The notes: generated by a model from the sequence alone, not told the origin. DNA of 64,000 nt from Planctomycetota bacterium (GCA_016872795.1 VGYZ01000003.1:31027-95026), one strand, 5' to 3'; positions 36,445-45,289 are shown, counted from the stretch's first letter. Numbers and translations are program-made.

Positions 36445-36463
36445 GGCGACAGGTCGTGTCGCT
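36445..36463 (+). promoter_or_regulatory. SECIS-like hairpin 11 nt after the in-frame TGA
   Basis: GCGACA (36446-36451), loop GGTCG, TGTCGC (36457-36462) form a perfect 6-bp stem, extended by a G-T pair. The loop starts with GGTC and its first G is 18 nt after the TGA. In the E. coli fdhF element, as I remember it, the GGUC loop starts 19 nt after UGA. The bulged U of the E. coli element is not seen. The bases also encode the conserved WRQVVS, so chance is possible. Confidence 0.4.
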
Positions 36464-38099
36464 CTCTCCGACTCCCGCCCAGCGCTCCTCGCGCGCGAGC
36501 TACGAGCTCGGCTGGGTCGCGATCCACCGCATGCTGCGCGAGGGACACTCGTGGAGCGGGCGCGAGGAGAACTGCGCCTTCCTGAACACGCGCGATGGTC
36601 GCTTCGTCACGGCCTCGGGGCCGAGCGGCCTCGACTTGCCCGACGACACGCGCGCCGTCGCGCGCGTCGACTGGAACCTCGACGGTCGCTCGGACCTCGT
36701 GATCTTTGGGCGCAACTCGCCGCGCCTGCGCGTCTTCCTGCAGCAAGGCGCGGAGAGTGCGCGCACGCTCGAGTTTCTGCTGCGCGGCCGCACCTGCAAT
36801 CGCGATGCAATCGGCGCGCGCGTAGAGGTCGAGCTCTCGGACGGTCGCACGCTCGTGCAGGGCGTGCGCGCGGGCGAGGGCTACCTGGCGCAGTCGAGCA
36901 AGTGGATCCACTTCGGACTCGGCGCTGCGCGAGCCGTGCGCGTGCGCGTGCGTTGGCCCAAGCCGTCGAACGCTGGCCTCGAGGAGTTTCGGCTCGCGCA
37001 AGAGCGCGGGCGCTTCACGCTGGAGGAGGGCGTTGGCGTGGCGCTCCCCATTGCGCCGCTGGCCGTGGCGACCTTGCCGGTGGCAGCGGCCAAGACGGCC
37101 ACGCCGAGCGATGTGGCGCGCATTTCGCTCGCGGCGCGTGTCCCGCTTCCGCCGCTGCCGATCCTGACGCCCGACGGCGAGGCGGCCGATGTCAAGACCG
37201 GCATCGAGCCTCCGCTCTTGGTGACGCTGTGGGCGAGCTGGTGCGCGCCCTGCACGGCGGAGCTGAAGCACCTCGCCGCCCGCGCCGACGAGCTCGCCGC
37301 CGCGGGACTCAATGTGCTCGCCCTCTCCGTGGACGAGACCGGCACGCGCCCGGCGGCGCTGGAGCTGCTGACGCGACTGGACTGGCCCATGCACGCGGGA
37401 TTCGCCAGCGTGGAGGCGCTCGAGACGCTCGATGCGCTGCAGGGCAGCGTGCTCGATCGTCGGCGTCGAACTCCGGTGCCGACGAGCTTCCTCGTCGACC
37501 GCGCGCGACGCGTGGCCGTGATCTACAAGGGGCCCGTCGACATCGCCGCAGTGCTCGCCGACCACGCGCGGCTCGAAGCGCGTCCCGAGGAGCAGCGCGA
37601 GCGCGCGACACCGTTCAGGGGACGCTGGATCGCGCCGCTTCCGGAGGCGGATCTCGCGGCGCTCGAGACGGCCTATGTCGAGCGCGGACTCGCGCTCGCG
37701 CTCGACGACCTCGCTAGCGCGCGCATCGTGAGCCAAGAGCGCACGCGCGCGGCGCTGCTGAACGACATGGGCAAGGTGCGGGCCGGGCAGGGCAAGCTCG
37801 AGGAGGCCGCCGCGAGCTTCCTCGAAGCGCTCGCGCTCGAGCCGCGCTTTCTCGAGGCACATGTGAACGCAGCCTACGCGTTGCACCAGCTCGGGCACAT
37901 CGCAGACGCTGTTCCGCTGTACGAAAGCGCGTTGCGCCTCGACTCGCGCAATGTCTCGGCGCTCTTCAACCTCGCGCTCGCGCGCTGCTCGCTCGGTCGC
38001 TGCGAACTCGCGGCGGGGGAGCTCGCGGTGCTCGATGTCGTCGACCCGCGCGCGGCCGCGGACTTGCGCCGCCAGCTTCAGGAGTACTTCGGTCGATGA
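36456..38099 (+). CDS. ASPIC/UnbV - thioredoxin - TPR C-terminal half of the same FG-GAP protein
   Basis: The reading frame is open from 36435, straight after the TGA, in the same frame as the upstream half. The first 21 nt encode SFFWRQV, so a separate start at GTG 36456 would cut a conserved motif. Domains in order are a last FG-GAP-like blade (WNLDGRSDLVIFGRN), ASPIC/UnbV (NRDAIGARVEVELSDGRTLV, LAQSSKWIHFGLGAA), a thioredoxin-like domain with active site WASWCAPCTAE, and TPRs (AAASFLEALALEPRFLEAHV, AVPLYESALRLDSRNVSALF). If read through, the full protein is about 1,180 residues. The stop overlaps the start of a broken response regulator gene (ATGA). Confidence 0.85.
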   Translation: MSLSPTPAQRSSRASYELGWVAIHRMLREGHSWSGREENCAFLNTRDGRFVTASGPSGLDLPDDTRAVARVDWNLDGRSDLVIFGRNSPRLRVFLQQGAESARTLEFLLRGRTCNRDAIGARVEVELSDGRTLVQGVRAGEGYLAQSSKWIHFGLGAARAVRVRVRWPKPSNAGLEEFRLAQERGRFTLEEGVGVALPIAPLAVATLPVAAAKTATPSDVARISLAARVPLPPLPILTPDGEAADVKTGIEPPLLVTLWASWCAPCTAELKHLAARADELAAAGLNVLALSVDETGTRPAALELLTRLDWPMHAGFASVEALETLDALQGSVLDRRRRTPVPTSFLVDRARRVAVIYKGPVDIAAVLADHARLEARPEEQRERATPFRGRWIAPLPEADLAALETAYVERGLALALDDLASARIVSQERTRAALLNDMGKVRAGQGKLEEAAASFLEALALEPRFLEAHVNAAYALHQLGHIADAVPLYESALRLDSRNVSALFNLALARCSLGRCELAAGELAVLDVVDPRAAADLRRQLQEYFGR

Positions 38100-38472
38100 G
38101 CGACGGGTCGCTGGTCTTGGTCGTCGAAGACCAGGACAACATGCGCGCGATCGCGGAAGCGATGCTCACGCGCTCGGGCTATCGCGTCCCGCTCGCGTCC
38201 GATGGCGTGGCGGCCTTGACGCAGCACGAGCGCCACGCCGCGGAGGAGCGCGCGCTGCTGCTCGACTGGACGATCTCGCTGCTCGACGGCGAGGGCGCGC
38301 TGCGCGAGCCGCGGCGGCGCGACGCGGCTTGCCGGTGATCCTGTGCAGTGGCGCGGAAGCGTCGGCGGCGAGCCTCAACGGCGTCCCCGGTGCTGCCCCG
38401 CTCGTGCTGCCCAAGCCCTACCGCATGGCCTAGCTGCTCTCCACGGTCGCCTCGGCCGTCAAAAGCCGAGGC
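38096..38472 (+). pseudogene. decayed response regulator receiver domain
   Basis: The frame from ATG 38096 gives LVLVVEDQDNMRAIAEAMLT and LLLDWTISLLDGEGALRE, the acidic pocket and phospho-Asp region of a CheY-like domain, then runs to TGA. The rest lies in another frame: LPVILCSGAEASAASLNG, then LPKPYRMA, a TAG stop, and LLSTVASAVKSR. In intact receivers KPYRMAELL is common, so the TAG looks like a mutated Glu codon. One frameshift (about 38300-38330) plus one nonsense codon indicate a dead gene, unless the assembly is wrong here. Confidence 0.75.
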
Positions 38473-38544
38473 CGCTCGTCTCAGGCGCGGGAATCTCCCG
38501 CCGCGCGGCGCTGCGCCGACCGTCCGCGGTTCGATGAGAGCGCC

Positions 38545-39663
38545 ATGCTCAAGCTGAGCCTGTGCATGATCGTGCGCGACGAGGAAGCGAACCTCGAGCG
38601 CTGCGTCCGCTCCACGCAGGGCGTGGTCGACGAAGTGTGCGTGCTCGACACGGGTTCGCAGGATCGAACGCTCGAGCTCGCGCAGCGGCTTGGAGCGCGC
38701 GTGGCTCGCGCCGAGTGGAGCGGTGACTTCGCGGCGGCGCGCAACGCCTCGCTCGCACTCGCCACGGGCGACTGGATCTTGGTGCTCGACGCCGACGAGG
38801 AGCTCGACCTCACGGAGCTTGCGGCCGAGGAGCTGCGGGCGCGGCTGATCGCCTTCGCCAGCGGAGCTCCCGAACGCGCCGGCCGCGTGCGCGTCCGCAA
38901 CCGACTCGATGCGGGCGACACATCGGAAGCCGACATCGTGCGCTTCTTCCGCCGCGACTCGCGCGGCTGCTTCGAGGGCCGCATCCACGAACAATGGACC
39001 CTCGCGGGCGAGCTCCCGCCCCGCGCGGACACGGGGATCTTTCTGGTGCACCACGGCTACGCGTGCCTGGCGCTCGAGCGCCGCGGCAAGCTCGCCCGCA
39101 ACTTGGCCTTGCTCGCCAGCGAGGTCGAAGCCCGCCCCGAGGACGGCTACGCGTGGTACCAATACGGGCGCACGCTGTCGGCTGCGGGTCAGTCCGCCGA
39201 CGCGCTCTGCGCGCTCGAGACTGCGCTCGGACTCGCCTCCGACCGCGACGACTGGGCGATCCACGCGCTCGAGCTCGGGGGCCTCGCCCTGCGAGCGCTC
39301 GGACGCTTCGAGCAGGCGCGCGGGCTGGTCGAGGGCGCGCTCGAGCTCGCGCACGAGCGCACCGACACGCGCTTCTTGGCAGCGCTGCTCGCGCTCGACT
39401 GCGGGGATGTGCAGGCGGCGGAAGCAGGCTTCCGCACCTGCCTCGCGCAGGGGCCCGCGCGCGCGGGCGTCGAGCGCTCCGCGGCCGCAGGCGGCTGGGC
39501 TGCGGCCTACAACCTCGCCGTGATCTGCGAGCACACGGGGCGCGCGGAGGAGGCGGCTGCGCTGTACCGCTCCGCACTCGCCCAGCGACCGGACGAGCCG
39601 CTCAGCGCGGCCGGTCTGGAGCGCCTCGGCGGCCCCCTACCCCGAGCCCCCGCGATCCGATAG
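38545..39663 (+). CDS. GT2-family glycosyltransferase with C-terminal TPRs
   Basis: The 372-residue protein has a GT-A domain: LSLCMIVRDEEANLERCVRS, EVCVLDTGSQDRTLELAQRL, NASLALATGDWILVLDADEE (DxD-like metal site) and FEGRIHEQW. TPR helices follow from about residue 175 (AWYQYGRTLSAAGQSADALC, HTGRAEEAAALYRSALAQRP). This architecture (SunS-like GT2 plus TPR) is common in planctomycetes and firmicutes. The acceptor is unknown. It starts at ATG 38545. Confidence 0.82.
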   Translation: MLKLSLCMIVRDEEANLERCVRSTQGVVDEVCVLDTGSQDRTLELAQRLGARVARAEWSGDFAAARNASLALATGDWILVLDADEELDLTELAAEELRARLIAFASGAPERAGRVRVRNRLDAGDTSEADIVRFFRRDSRGCFEGRIHEQWTLAGELPPRADTGIFLVHHGYACLALERRGKLARNLALLASEVEARPEDGYAWYQYGRTLSAAGQSADALCALETALGLASDRDDWAIHALELGGLALRALGRFEQARGLVEGALELAHERTDTRFLAALLALDCGDVQAAEAGFRTCLAQGPARAGVERSAAAGGWAAAYNLAVICEHTGRAEEAAALYRSALAQRPDEPLSAAGLERLGGPLPRAPAIR

Positions 39664-39686
39664 CCTGTGCGGCCTTCGAGCAGGTC

Positions 39687-39905
39687 ATGAACATCTTTTG
39701 CCGCCTCTTCGGTCACACTTGGGTCCCGGTCACGGACAACCCCAAGATTTCTTGGAACGCCAAGGACGATGGTCAGGTGCTGCACGCCTCCCCCGCCGGC
39801 GAGACGCGCTTCTTCGATGAGTGCGTGCGCTGCCGCGAGCGGCGGGAAGTGATCCCGATGCGGCGCTTTGGGGGTTCCAAGCCCGCCGAAGCCGCCCGGA
39901 GCTAG
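39687..39905 (+). CDS. 72-residue zinc-ribbon-like miniprotein
   Basis: The start ATG 39687 is in frame with a longer shadow ORF of the track. Residues read NIFCRLFGHTWVPVTDNP, then FFDECVRCRERREVIPMRRF. A GHTW/CxxC pair suggests one metal site. Similar short proteins without assigned function exist; I do not recognise a named family. A TAGCCT box lies 20 bp upstream of the ATG. Confidence 0.6.
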   Translation: MNIFCRLFGHTWVPVTDNPKISWNAKDDGQVLHASPAGETRFFDECVRCRERREVIPMRRFGGSKPAEAARS

Positions 39906-39957
39906 CGCTCGCGCTCTAGGCACTCCCTGCGGCGCGCGAGCGTTCGGGACCCGCTCG

Positions 39958-40932
39958 ATGTTTCTGCGCCTCTTGGCGGAGGAAGTGCGCGCGTGGGATC
40001 CGGCTCTCGAGCGGGGGCTCGCGCTCAAGCGGCTCGCACCGCACGGCAACGCAAAGCGCGAGCCCTCCGCGACGCAGGTGCGACGCTTCGTCGACGAGGC
40101 GCGCGTCACCGGAACGCTGGAGCATCCCTCGATCGTCCCCGTGCACCACTTCGGGCTCGATCTGCGCGGCCGTCTGTACTTCACGATGCAGCGCGTGCCG
40201 GGGCCGACCCTCGCGGAGGTGATCGAACTCTGCGGTCGGCGCGACGCCATGTGGACGCTGCCGCGCGTCGTGCGCGCCTTGCTCGCCGTGTGCGAGGCGG
40301 TGGCCTTCGCCCACGACCAAGGCGTGATCCACCGCGACATCAAGCCCTCGAACATCAAGGTCGGCCGATTGGGCGAGATCTACCTGCTCGACTGGGGCGT
40401 CGCGCGCCGACTCGACGCGGTGGACATCGACGCGGCGGACACGCCGACGCCCGATGTAGAGGACGGCGAGCTCGAGCGCGACGACGGCCTGCGCACCGCG
40501 AGTGGCGTGATCGTGGGAACGCCTGCGTTCATGGCACCCGAGCAGGCGCTCGAAATGTCGCCGCCGTATCCGCGCACGGACATCTACAGCCTCGGCGCGG
40601 TGCTCTATCGAGTGCTCTCGGGCGAGCCGCCCCACGGGAGCGACGGAAAAGACGCGTCCAAGACGCTCGAGCGCTTGCTCGAAGGGCCTCGGCCCTCGCT
40701 GCTCGAGCGCGCGCCGCACGCGGACGCCGAGCTCGTGTCGATCTGCGAGCACGCCATGGCTCGCGCGCCGTCCGTGCGCTGCGCGGATGCGCGCGACCTC
40801 GCACAAGACCCGCACGCGTGGCTCGATGGTCGCGTCGTGCGCGCGCACGCGAGCGGCGCGCTGGCCGAGTTCGGCAAGTGGACGCGCCGCAAGCTCTTGC
40901 GCGGCCTCGACCTCAGCTCCGACTGCGCGTAG
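39958..40932 (+). CDS. Ser/Thr protein kinase (PknB type) lacking the glycine loop
   Basis: The 324-residue protein has the catalytic Lys (GLALKRLAP), the alpha-C Glu (FVDEARVTGTLEHPSIVPVH), VIHRDIKPSNIKVG (HRD loop), LLDWGVARR (DWG in place of DFG, usual in planctomycete kinases), GTPAFMAPEQAL and DIYSLGAVLYRVLSGEPPHG. No Gly-rich P-loop precedes the catalytic Lys: the frame reads FLRLLAEEVRAWDPALERGL. A Leu-Gly-Gly-Gly run lies in the +1 frame at the same spot, so a frameshift may have removed the loop. No membrane or sensor domain follows. It could be an impaired or pseudo-kinase. Confidence 0.75.
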   Translation: MFLRLLAEEVRAWDPALERGLALKRLAPHGNAKREPSATQVRRFVDEARVTGTLEHPSIVPVHHFGLDLRGRLYFTMQRVPGPTLAEVIELCGRRDAMWTLPRVVRALLAVCEAVAFAHDQGVIHRDIKPSNIKVGRLGEIYLLDWGVARRLDAVDIDAADTPTPDVEDGELERDDGLRTASGVIVGTPAFMAPEQALEMSPPYPRTDIYSLGAVLYRVLSGEPPHGSDGKDASKTLERLLEGPRPSLLERAPHADAELVSICEHAMARAPSVRCADARDLAQDPHAWLDGRVVRAHASGALAEFGKWTRRKLLRGLDLSSDCA

Positions 40933-40955
40933 GGGCCCCCGGCCGCGGGCACTGC

Positions 40956-40961
40956 TAGACT
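40956..40961 (+). promoter_or_regulatory. TAGACT -10 box 12 bp before the ClC channel start
   Basis: TGCTAGACT ends 12 bp before ATG 40974. A transcript from it would have a leader of only about 4-6 nt. Confidence 0.4.
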
Positions 40962-40973
40962 CTGCCGCCCCGC

Positions 40974-42689
40974 ATGCGCCGCGCCCTGCGATTTCGCCTC
41001 GTCGAGGCACTGCGTCCGAGCGACCTGCAACTCACTCTGATCTGGGCGGGCATCGTGGGCTTGTGCGGCGCGCTCGTCTCCGTCGCGTTCCGCTGGCTCG
41101 CGCAGCGTGTGCAGGAGCTCGCCTTCGGCGTCGACGGCGATCTGGTGGCGGGCGCCGCCGCCGTGGCGCCGTGGGAGCGCGTCGTGATCCCGGCCGTCGG
41201 CGGTCTCGCCGCGGGCCTCGTGATCCGCTACGGCGCGCACCTCGCCAAGGGGCAGCCCTCCACGGACTACATGGAGGCCGTGTCGCTCGGCGACGGCACG
41301 ATCCGCGTGCGGCCGAGCCTCGTCAAGAGCACGGCCTCGCTGCTCAGCGTCGCCAGCGGCGGCTCGATCGGTCGCGAGGGCGCGATGGCCCAGCTCTCGT
41401 CGATGCTCGCCTCTTGGATGGGCCGCCGCCGCGCTCTCCCTCGACCCCGTCTGCAGCTGCTCGTCGCCTGCGGCGCCGCAGCCGGCATCGCCAGCGCCTA
41501 CAATGTCCCCATCGCGGGCGCGCTCTTCGTGGCCGAGATCGTGCTCGGCACGATCGCGATGGAGAGCTTCGGGCCGCTGGTGTTCGCCTCCGTCGTGTCG
41601 ACTCTCGCCACGCGTGCGCTGCTCGGTGGCGCACCGCTGTTCGAGATTCCGCAGTTCGAGCTGGTGAGCTATGTCGAGCTCGGTCCCTACATGGTGCTCG
41701 GCATGCTCCTCGGCGCGGTCGCGCCCTGGTTCGTGCGCTCGCTGCGCGACAGCGAGTCACTGTTTATCGCGGCCGTTCCGACGCTTCCCTTGCGCCTCGC
41801 CGTGGGCGGCACGATCGTCGGGATTTTCTCGCTCTACATTCCGCAGGTCTGGGGCAACGGCTACTCGTCGATCGACGCGATCCTCGGCTCCAAGTGGATC
41901 TGGCAGATCGTCGCGATGGTGCTCGTGTGCAAGTTCGCGGCGACGATCGCCACGGTCGGCTCCGGAGCCGTCGGCGGCGTGTTCACGCCGACCCTGTTCG
42001 TCGGAGCGGCCTTTGGCGCGCTGTTCGGCGAGCTCGTGCATTCGCAGATGCCGGCGCACAGCGCTAGTCCGAGCGCCTACGCGCTCGTCGGCATGGGTTC
42101 GTTCCTCGCGGGCGTCACGCATGCGCCGCTGACGGCGATTCTGATGCTGTTCGAGATGACGCGCGACTACGGCATCGTCCTGCCGTTGATGCTCGCCTGC
42201 GTCGTCGCCTACTACACCGCGCGCGCCATCGACCCCAAGTCGATGTACGCGCCCCGCCTCGCGTCTCAGGGCCCGCGCGCGGCGCTCGCACGCCCCGAGG
42301 ATGCCACGATCCGCGAGCTCGTGCGTCCTCCGCCGGTGACCGTGCGCGAGAACACGCCCTTCGCGGATCTCGTGACACACTTCGTGAACCACCGCCACAA
42401 CTATGTGTATGTGGTCGACGCCGACAACCGCTTCCTCGGCGCCGTCAGCCTGCACGACATCAAGGGCTCGCTGGCGGACTCGAGCCTCGCACGCCTAGTG
42501 ATCGCTTCGGAGTTGATGGACCCAGACTTCCCGTTCCTCGAGCTCGACTCCACCGTCGGTGTCGCGCTCGATCAGCTGATGCGCCACTACGGCGAGCGGC
42601 TGCCCGTCGTCGACGGACACGGCGGCCGCATGTTGGTCGGCACGCTCTCCAAGCGCGACTTGCTCTTGACGGTTGGAATGCGGCGCTAG
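40974..42689 (+). CDS. ClC-family chloride channel/transporter with C-terminal CBS pair
   Basis: The 571-residue membrane protein has the ClC signatures [19 protein letters not shown] (selectivity loop and gating Glu), [18 protein letters not shown] and [20 protein letters not shown], with about 11-12 hydrophobic helices. Two CBS domains follow ([29 protein letters not shown]-like segment and [20 protein letters not shown]). The usual GREGP is GREGA here. It may be a Cl-/H+ exchanger or a channel. Its TAG stop shares the palindrome CTAG with the stop of the convergent RND remnant. Confidence 0.9.
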   Translation: MRRALRFRLVEALRPSDLQLTLIWAGIVGLCGALVSVAFRWLAQRVQELAFGVDGDLVAGAAAVAPWERVVIPAVGGLAAGLVIRYGAHLAKGQPSTDYMEAVSLGDGTIRVRPSLVKSTASLLSVASGGSIGREGAMAQLSSMLASWMGRRRALPRPRLQLLVACGAAAGIASAYNVPIAGALFVAEIVLGTIAMESFGPLVFASVVSTLATRALLGGAPLFEIPQFELVSYVELGPYMVLGMLLGAVAPWFVRSLRDSESLFIAAVPTLPLRLAVGGTIVGIFSLYIPQVWGNGYSSIDAILGSKWIWQIVAMVLVCKFAATIATVGSGAVGGVFTPTLFVGAAFGALFGELVHSQMPAHSASPSAYALVGMGSFLAGVTHAPLTAILMLFEMTRDYGIVLPLMLACVVAYYTARAIDPKSMYAPRLASQGPRAALARPEDATIRELVRPPPVTVRENTPFADLVTHFVNHRHNYVYVVDADNRFLGAVSLHDIKGSLADSSLARLVIASELMDPDFPFLELDSTVGVALDQLMRHYGERLPVVDGHGGRMLVGTLSKRDLLLTVGMRR

Positions 42690-43452
42690 CCTTCGAGCTC
42701 TTTGGTGCTCGGCGTTTCGCGCTGCAGCAGCTTGAAGTAGAGCGGCACGAAGATGACGGCTAGCACCGTGGCGGCAATCAGTCCGCCGAGCACACCGGTG
42801 CCGATCGAGTGACGCCCCGCCGCGCTCGATGCCGTGACCAACGGCAGCACACCGAGAATCGACGCCATCGAAGTCATCAGGATCGGTCGGAAGCGCAGGC
42901 GCGCGGCCTCCACGGCCGACTCGACGACGCTCTTGCCTTCTTTGCGCAGCACGACCGCGAACTCGACGATCAGAATCGCGTTCTTCGCGGCGAGACCCAC
43001 CAGCGTGAGCAGGCCGATCTGGAAGTAGATGTCCATGTCGATGCCACGCAGCGTGGTCGCCACAAGCGCGCCGAACAACGCGAGCGGCACCATGTCTCCG
43101 CGCTTGGAGCGCACGTGAAAGCGGCCGATGTCCTCGGGCGACGCTCGATGCTCGCGCGCTGCCTGGATGTTGACGCGATAGATGCGACTTGGCGCACGAA
43201 GTCGTTGATGTACAGGGCCGACAGGTACGCCTGCATGGCCATGTACACATCGCCGATCGGCGCGGCAAGAGACTGCGCGACCGTCTCGGCGCTCGCGCCG
43301 GGACATGTCGCGCGGATGCGCACGGTGGGCGGCGCGATCGGCGGAAATTGCGCCACGGGGAGCGCCACCACGGCGAGCGCCCCGACGAGCACGATCAGCA
43401 GCGAGAGAACCGTCGCGAAGATCGGACGGTCGACGAAGAACTTGGAGAGCAT
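42686..43452 (-). pseudogene. collapsed RND efflux pump inner-membrane gene (AcrB/MexB type)
   Basis: Only about 255 codons remain of a family with ~1,040. The N-terminus is intact ([53 protein letters not shown]). It is joined directly to a second periplasmic piece ([19 protein letters not shown]). After a frameshift near 43180 come [20 protein letters not shown], then a jump to the last membrane block ([60 protein letters not shown]). At least two large deletions and one frameshift are needed. It lies 11 bp after the adaptor remnant, as in an intact operon. Confidence 0.85.
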
Positions 43453-43463
43453 CGCCTTGCGCC

Positions 43464-43854
43464 TCAGTTGGCCTTCGCGGCCGACGGGGCGCTCACGCTG
43501 ACCTTGACGCCGGGTCGCACACGCTGGATGCCTTCGACGACAACCTCATCACCCGCTGCCAATCCGGCCTCGATCACCCAGTCACCTTCGAGCCACTCGC
43601 CGAGCTCGACCGCCCGCGCCTGCGCCACGCCGTCCTTCACCAAGTAGACGCTCGCGCTCGTTCCTGTCACGAGCACCGCGCGCTGAGGAACCGTGATGCA
43701 CGCCGGCCGCGTGAGACCGAGCAGCACCGCGTTCACGAACTGGCCCGGCACGAGCTTCTCGCCGGGATTCGCGAGCCGCGCGTTGTTCTCGCCCGTGCCC
43801 GTCGCCGGATCGATCTCGATGGCGCGGAAGCTGAGCGCGTCGCATCCGAGAGTC
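43464..43854 (-). pseudogene. C-terminal remnant of the RND periplasmic adaptor (AcrA/MexA type)
   Basis: The readable part is only the last ~130 residues: FRAIEIDPATGTGENNARLA, NPGEKLVPGQFVNAVLLG, TVPQRAVLVTGTSASVYLVK and GDEVVVEGIQRVRPGVKVSV. These are the beta-barrel and membrane-proximal segments of membrane fusion proteins. The N-terminal hairpin and lipoyl domain are gone. The 5' end is fused out of frame to the outer membrane factor remnant near 43850. Confidence 0.8.
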
Positions 43855-44260
43855 GCCCCCACACATCGATTTCCCACGAGATCGACAGGCCCAAGTTGAA
43901 CTGGTCCGCCGAGGCGCGCGATGTGTCCGTGCGCTGCGCACCGCCCACGGCGTCGAGCTTCGGCTGCAGCGTCGAGTCGGCCTTGCCCGCCTCCGCGATG
44001 GCGCGATCCCGGCGCGCGCAAGCGATGGCGAGGTCCGGGTTGTTGCGCTCGGCTTCTTCCACGAGCGCATCGAGCGCGGGATCCCCGAACGAAGCGAGCC
44101 AATTGTCGCTCACGGTGCCCGGATCCTCGAGGCTCGCGTTCGCGAACTGCGGCGCGACCGGCGTGTTGGCCTTCTCGCGCGCCGGCTGCGCCTCGTGCGC
44201 GCTGCGGCATCCTGCGACAACCAGAGTCGCGGCGAGCGCGATGTGGTGGAAGTATCGCAT
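43855..44260 (-). pseudogene. N-terminal remnant of an RND outer membrane factor (OprM/NodT type)
   Basis: From ATG 44260 a lipoprotein signal (FHHIALAATLVVAGCRS) is followed by VSDNWLASFGDPALDALVEE and AERNNPDLAIACARRDRAIA, then FNLGLSISWEIDVWGRLSD. These are the first repeat of TolC-like factors up to the conserved EIDVWGRL. After that the frame enters the adaptor sequence in the wrong frame. About two thirds of the gene is missing. Confidence 0.82.
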
Positions 44261-44295
44261 GGTGTGGTCCTTCGCTCGCCGCGGGCGAGCCCCGC

Positions 44296-45081
44296 TCAGC
44301 CGCCGAACCCGACGAAGAAGCTCGCGCGGTCGTAGTCGAGATCGCCGTGCCCGAACATCTCCGGCAAGTCCGTTCCTCGCAGGGCGCGCGCATCGAGCCC
44401 GAGCATCCAGTTCTCGCCGAGCTGCAGCTCGAACCCCGCGTGCACATAGATGCCGAAGGTCATGCGCTTGTGGTCGATGCGCGCTCGATAGTCGTCGATC
44501 GCCGGCGGCACGGGCGGCCCGCTCTCGATCTGCTCGGCCTCGTAGTAGACCGCGGTCGCTCCGAGGCCGATGTAGGGACGGAACGATGTCTTGCGCAGGA
44601 ATGTGCGCCGCATGCCGAGCGACGCCTCGTACATCTCGAGGTCCGAGTCGAGGCTGTAGTCGAGCACGCCCGGCGTCGCGGGACCATCCGTCGCGCGATC
44701 GCCGTCGTTGAAGTACACGCCCCCGCCCCACTCGAAGCCGATCCAGTCGTCGAGGTTCTCGTAGGAGCTGTCGAACGCGAGCATCACCTTCGACTCGATC
44801 GGCTCCCAGAAGTCGGCATCGTTGAACTCCTGCACGCCGAGCATGACATGCGTCGTGCCGAGCGCCCCGCCCGCATAGCTGGCCGCGGCCATCGGCGCGC
44901 TTGCCGGCGCCCAGGCCACCGCCCCGCCCGGCGCGTAGCTTGCCCCGCCCGGCGCGTAGTTCGCCCCGCCCGGCTCCAGCAGCCCGCGCTCCGTCGCTCG
45001 CATCGGTGCCGAGCAAGCCAGCACTCCGAAGGCACTCCAACTCACCAACACGGCACTCCACAAGCGTAGGGGGCAACTCAT
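44296..45081 (-). CDS. outer-membrane beta-barrel-like lipoprotein with Ala/Pro/Gly repeat
   Basis: The 261-residue protein starts at ATG 45081 with a signal peptide ending FGVLACSAP (lipobox). A short tandem repeat follows (GGANYAPGGASYAPGGA, encoded by ~21-bp DNA repeats). A domain with alternating strands and aromatic girdles comes next (FEWGGGVYFNDGDRATDG, FRPYIGLGATAVYYEAEQIE, MTFGIYVHAGFELQLGENWM) and ends in Phe-Val-Gly-Phe-Gly-Gly. This fits a small porin-like barrel; no specific family is recognised. A TATCGT word sits 7 bp upstream of the start. Confidence 0.65.
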   Translation of the reverse strand: MSCPLRLWSAVLVSWSAFGVLACSAPMRATERGLLEPGGANYAPGGASYAPGGAVAWAPASAPMAAASYAGGALGTTHVMLGVQEFNDADFWEPIESKVMLAFDSSYENLDDWIGFEWGGGVYFNDGDRATDGPATPGVLDYSLDSDLEMYEASLGMRRTFLRKTSFRPYIGLGATAVYYEAEQIESGPPVPPAIDDYRARIDHKRMTFGIYVHAGFELQLGENWMLGLDARALRGTDLPEMFGHGDLDYDRASFFVGFGG

Positions 45082-45289
45082 CCCGCGAACGATACCGACC
45101 CCCACTCCGAGCTACCACCGCACACCCCATCCCCACGCCCTTCGCCGGCTCCGGCATTTCCGCCAGCGGCCTCGCCGTCCTCTTGGGCGGGCAATGAGCG
45201 CGAGACCGCCGTCACGCTCGTGCCCGCGCGCCCGCTGCTCCACCTCGTCAGCCCCTGCGCGGCGGCCGCTGCGGGCGGAGCGGAATGCG

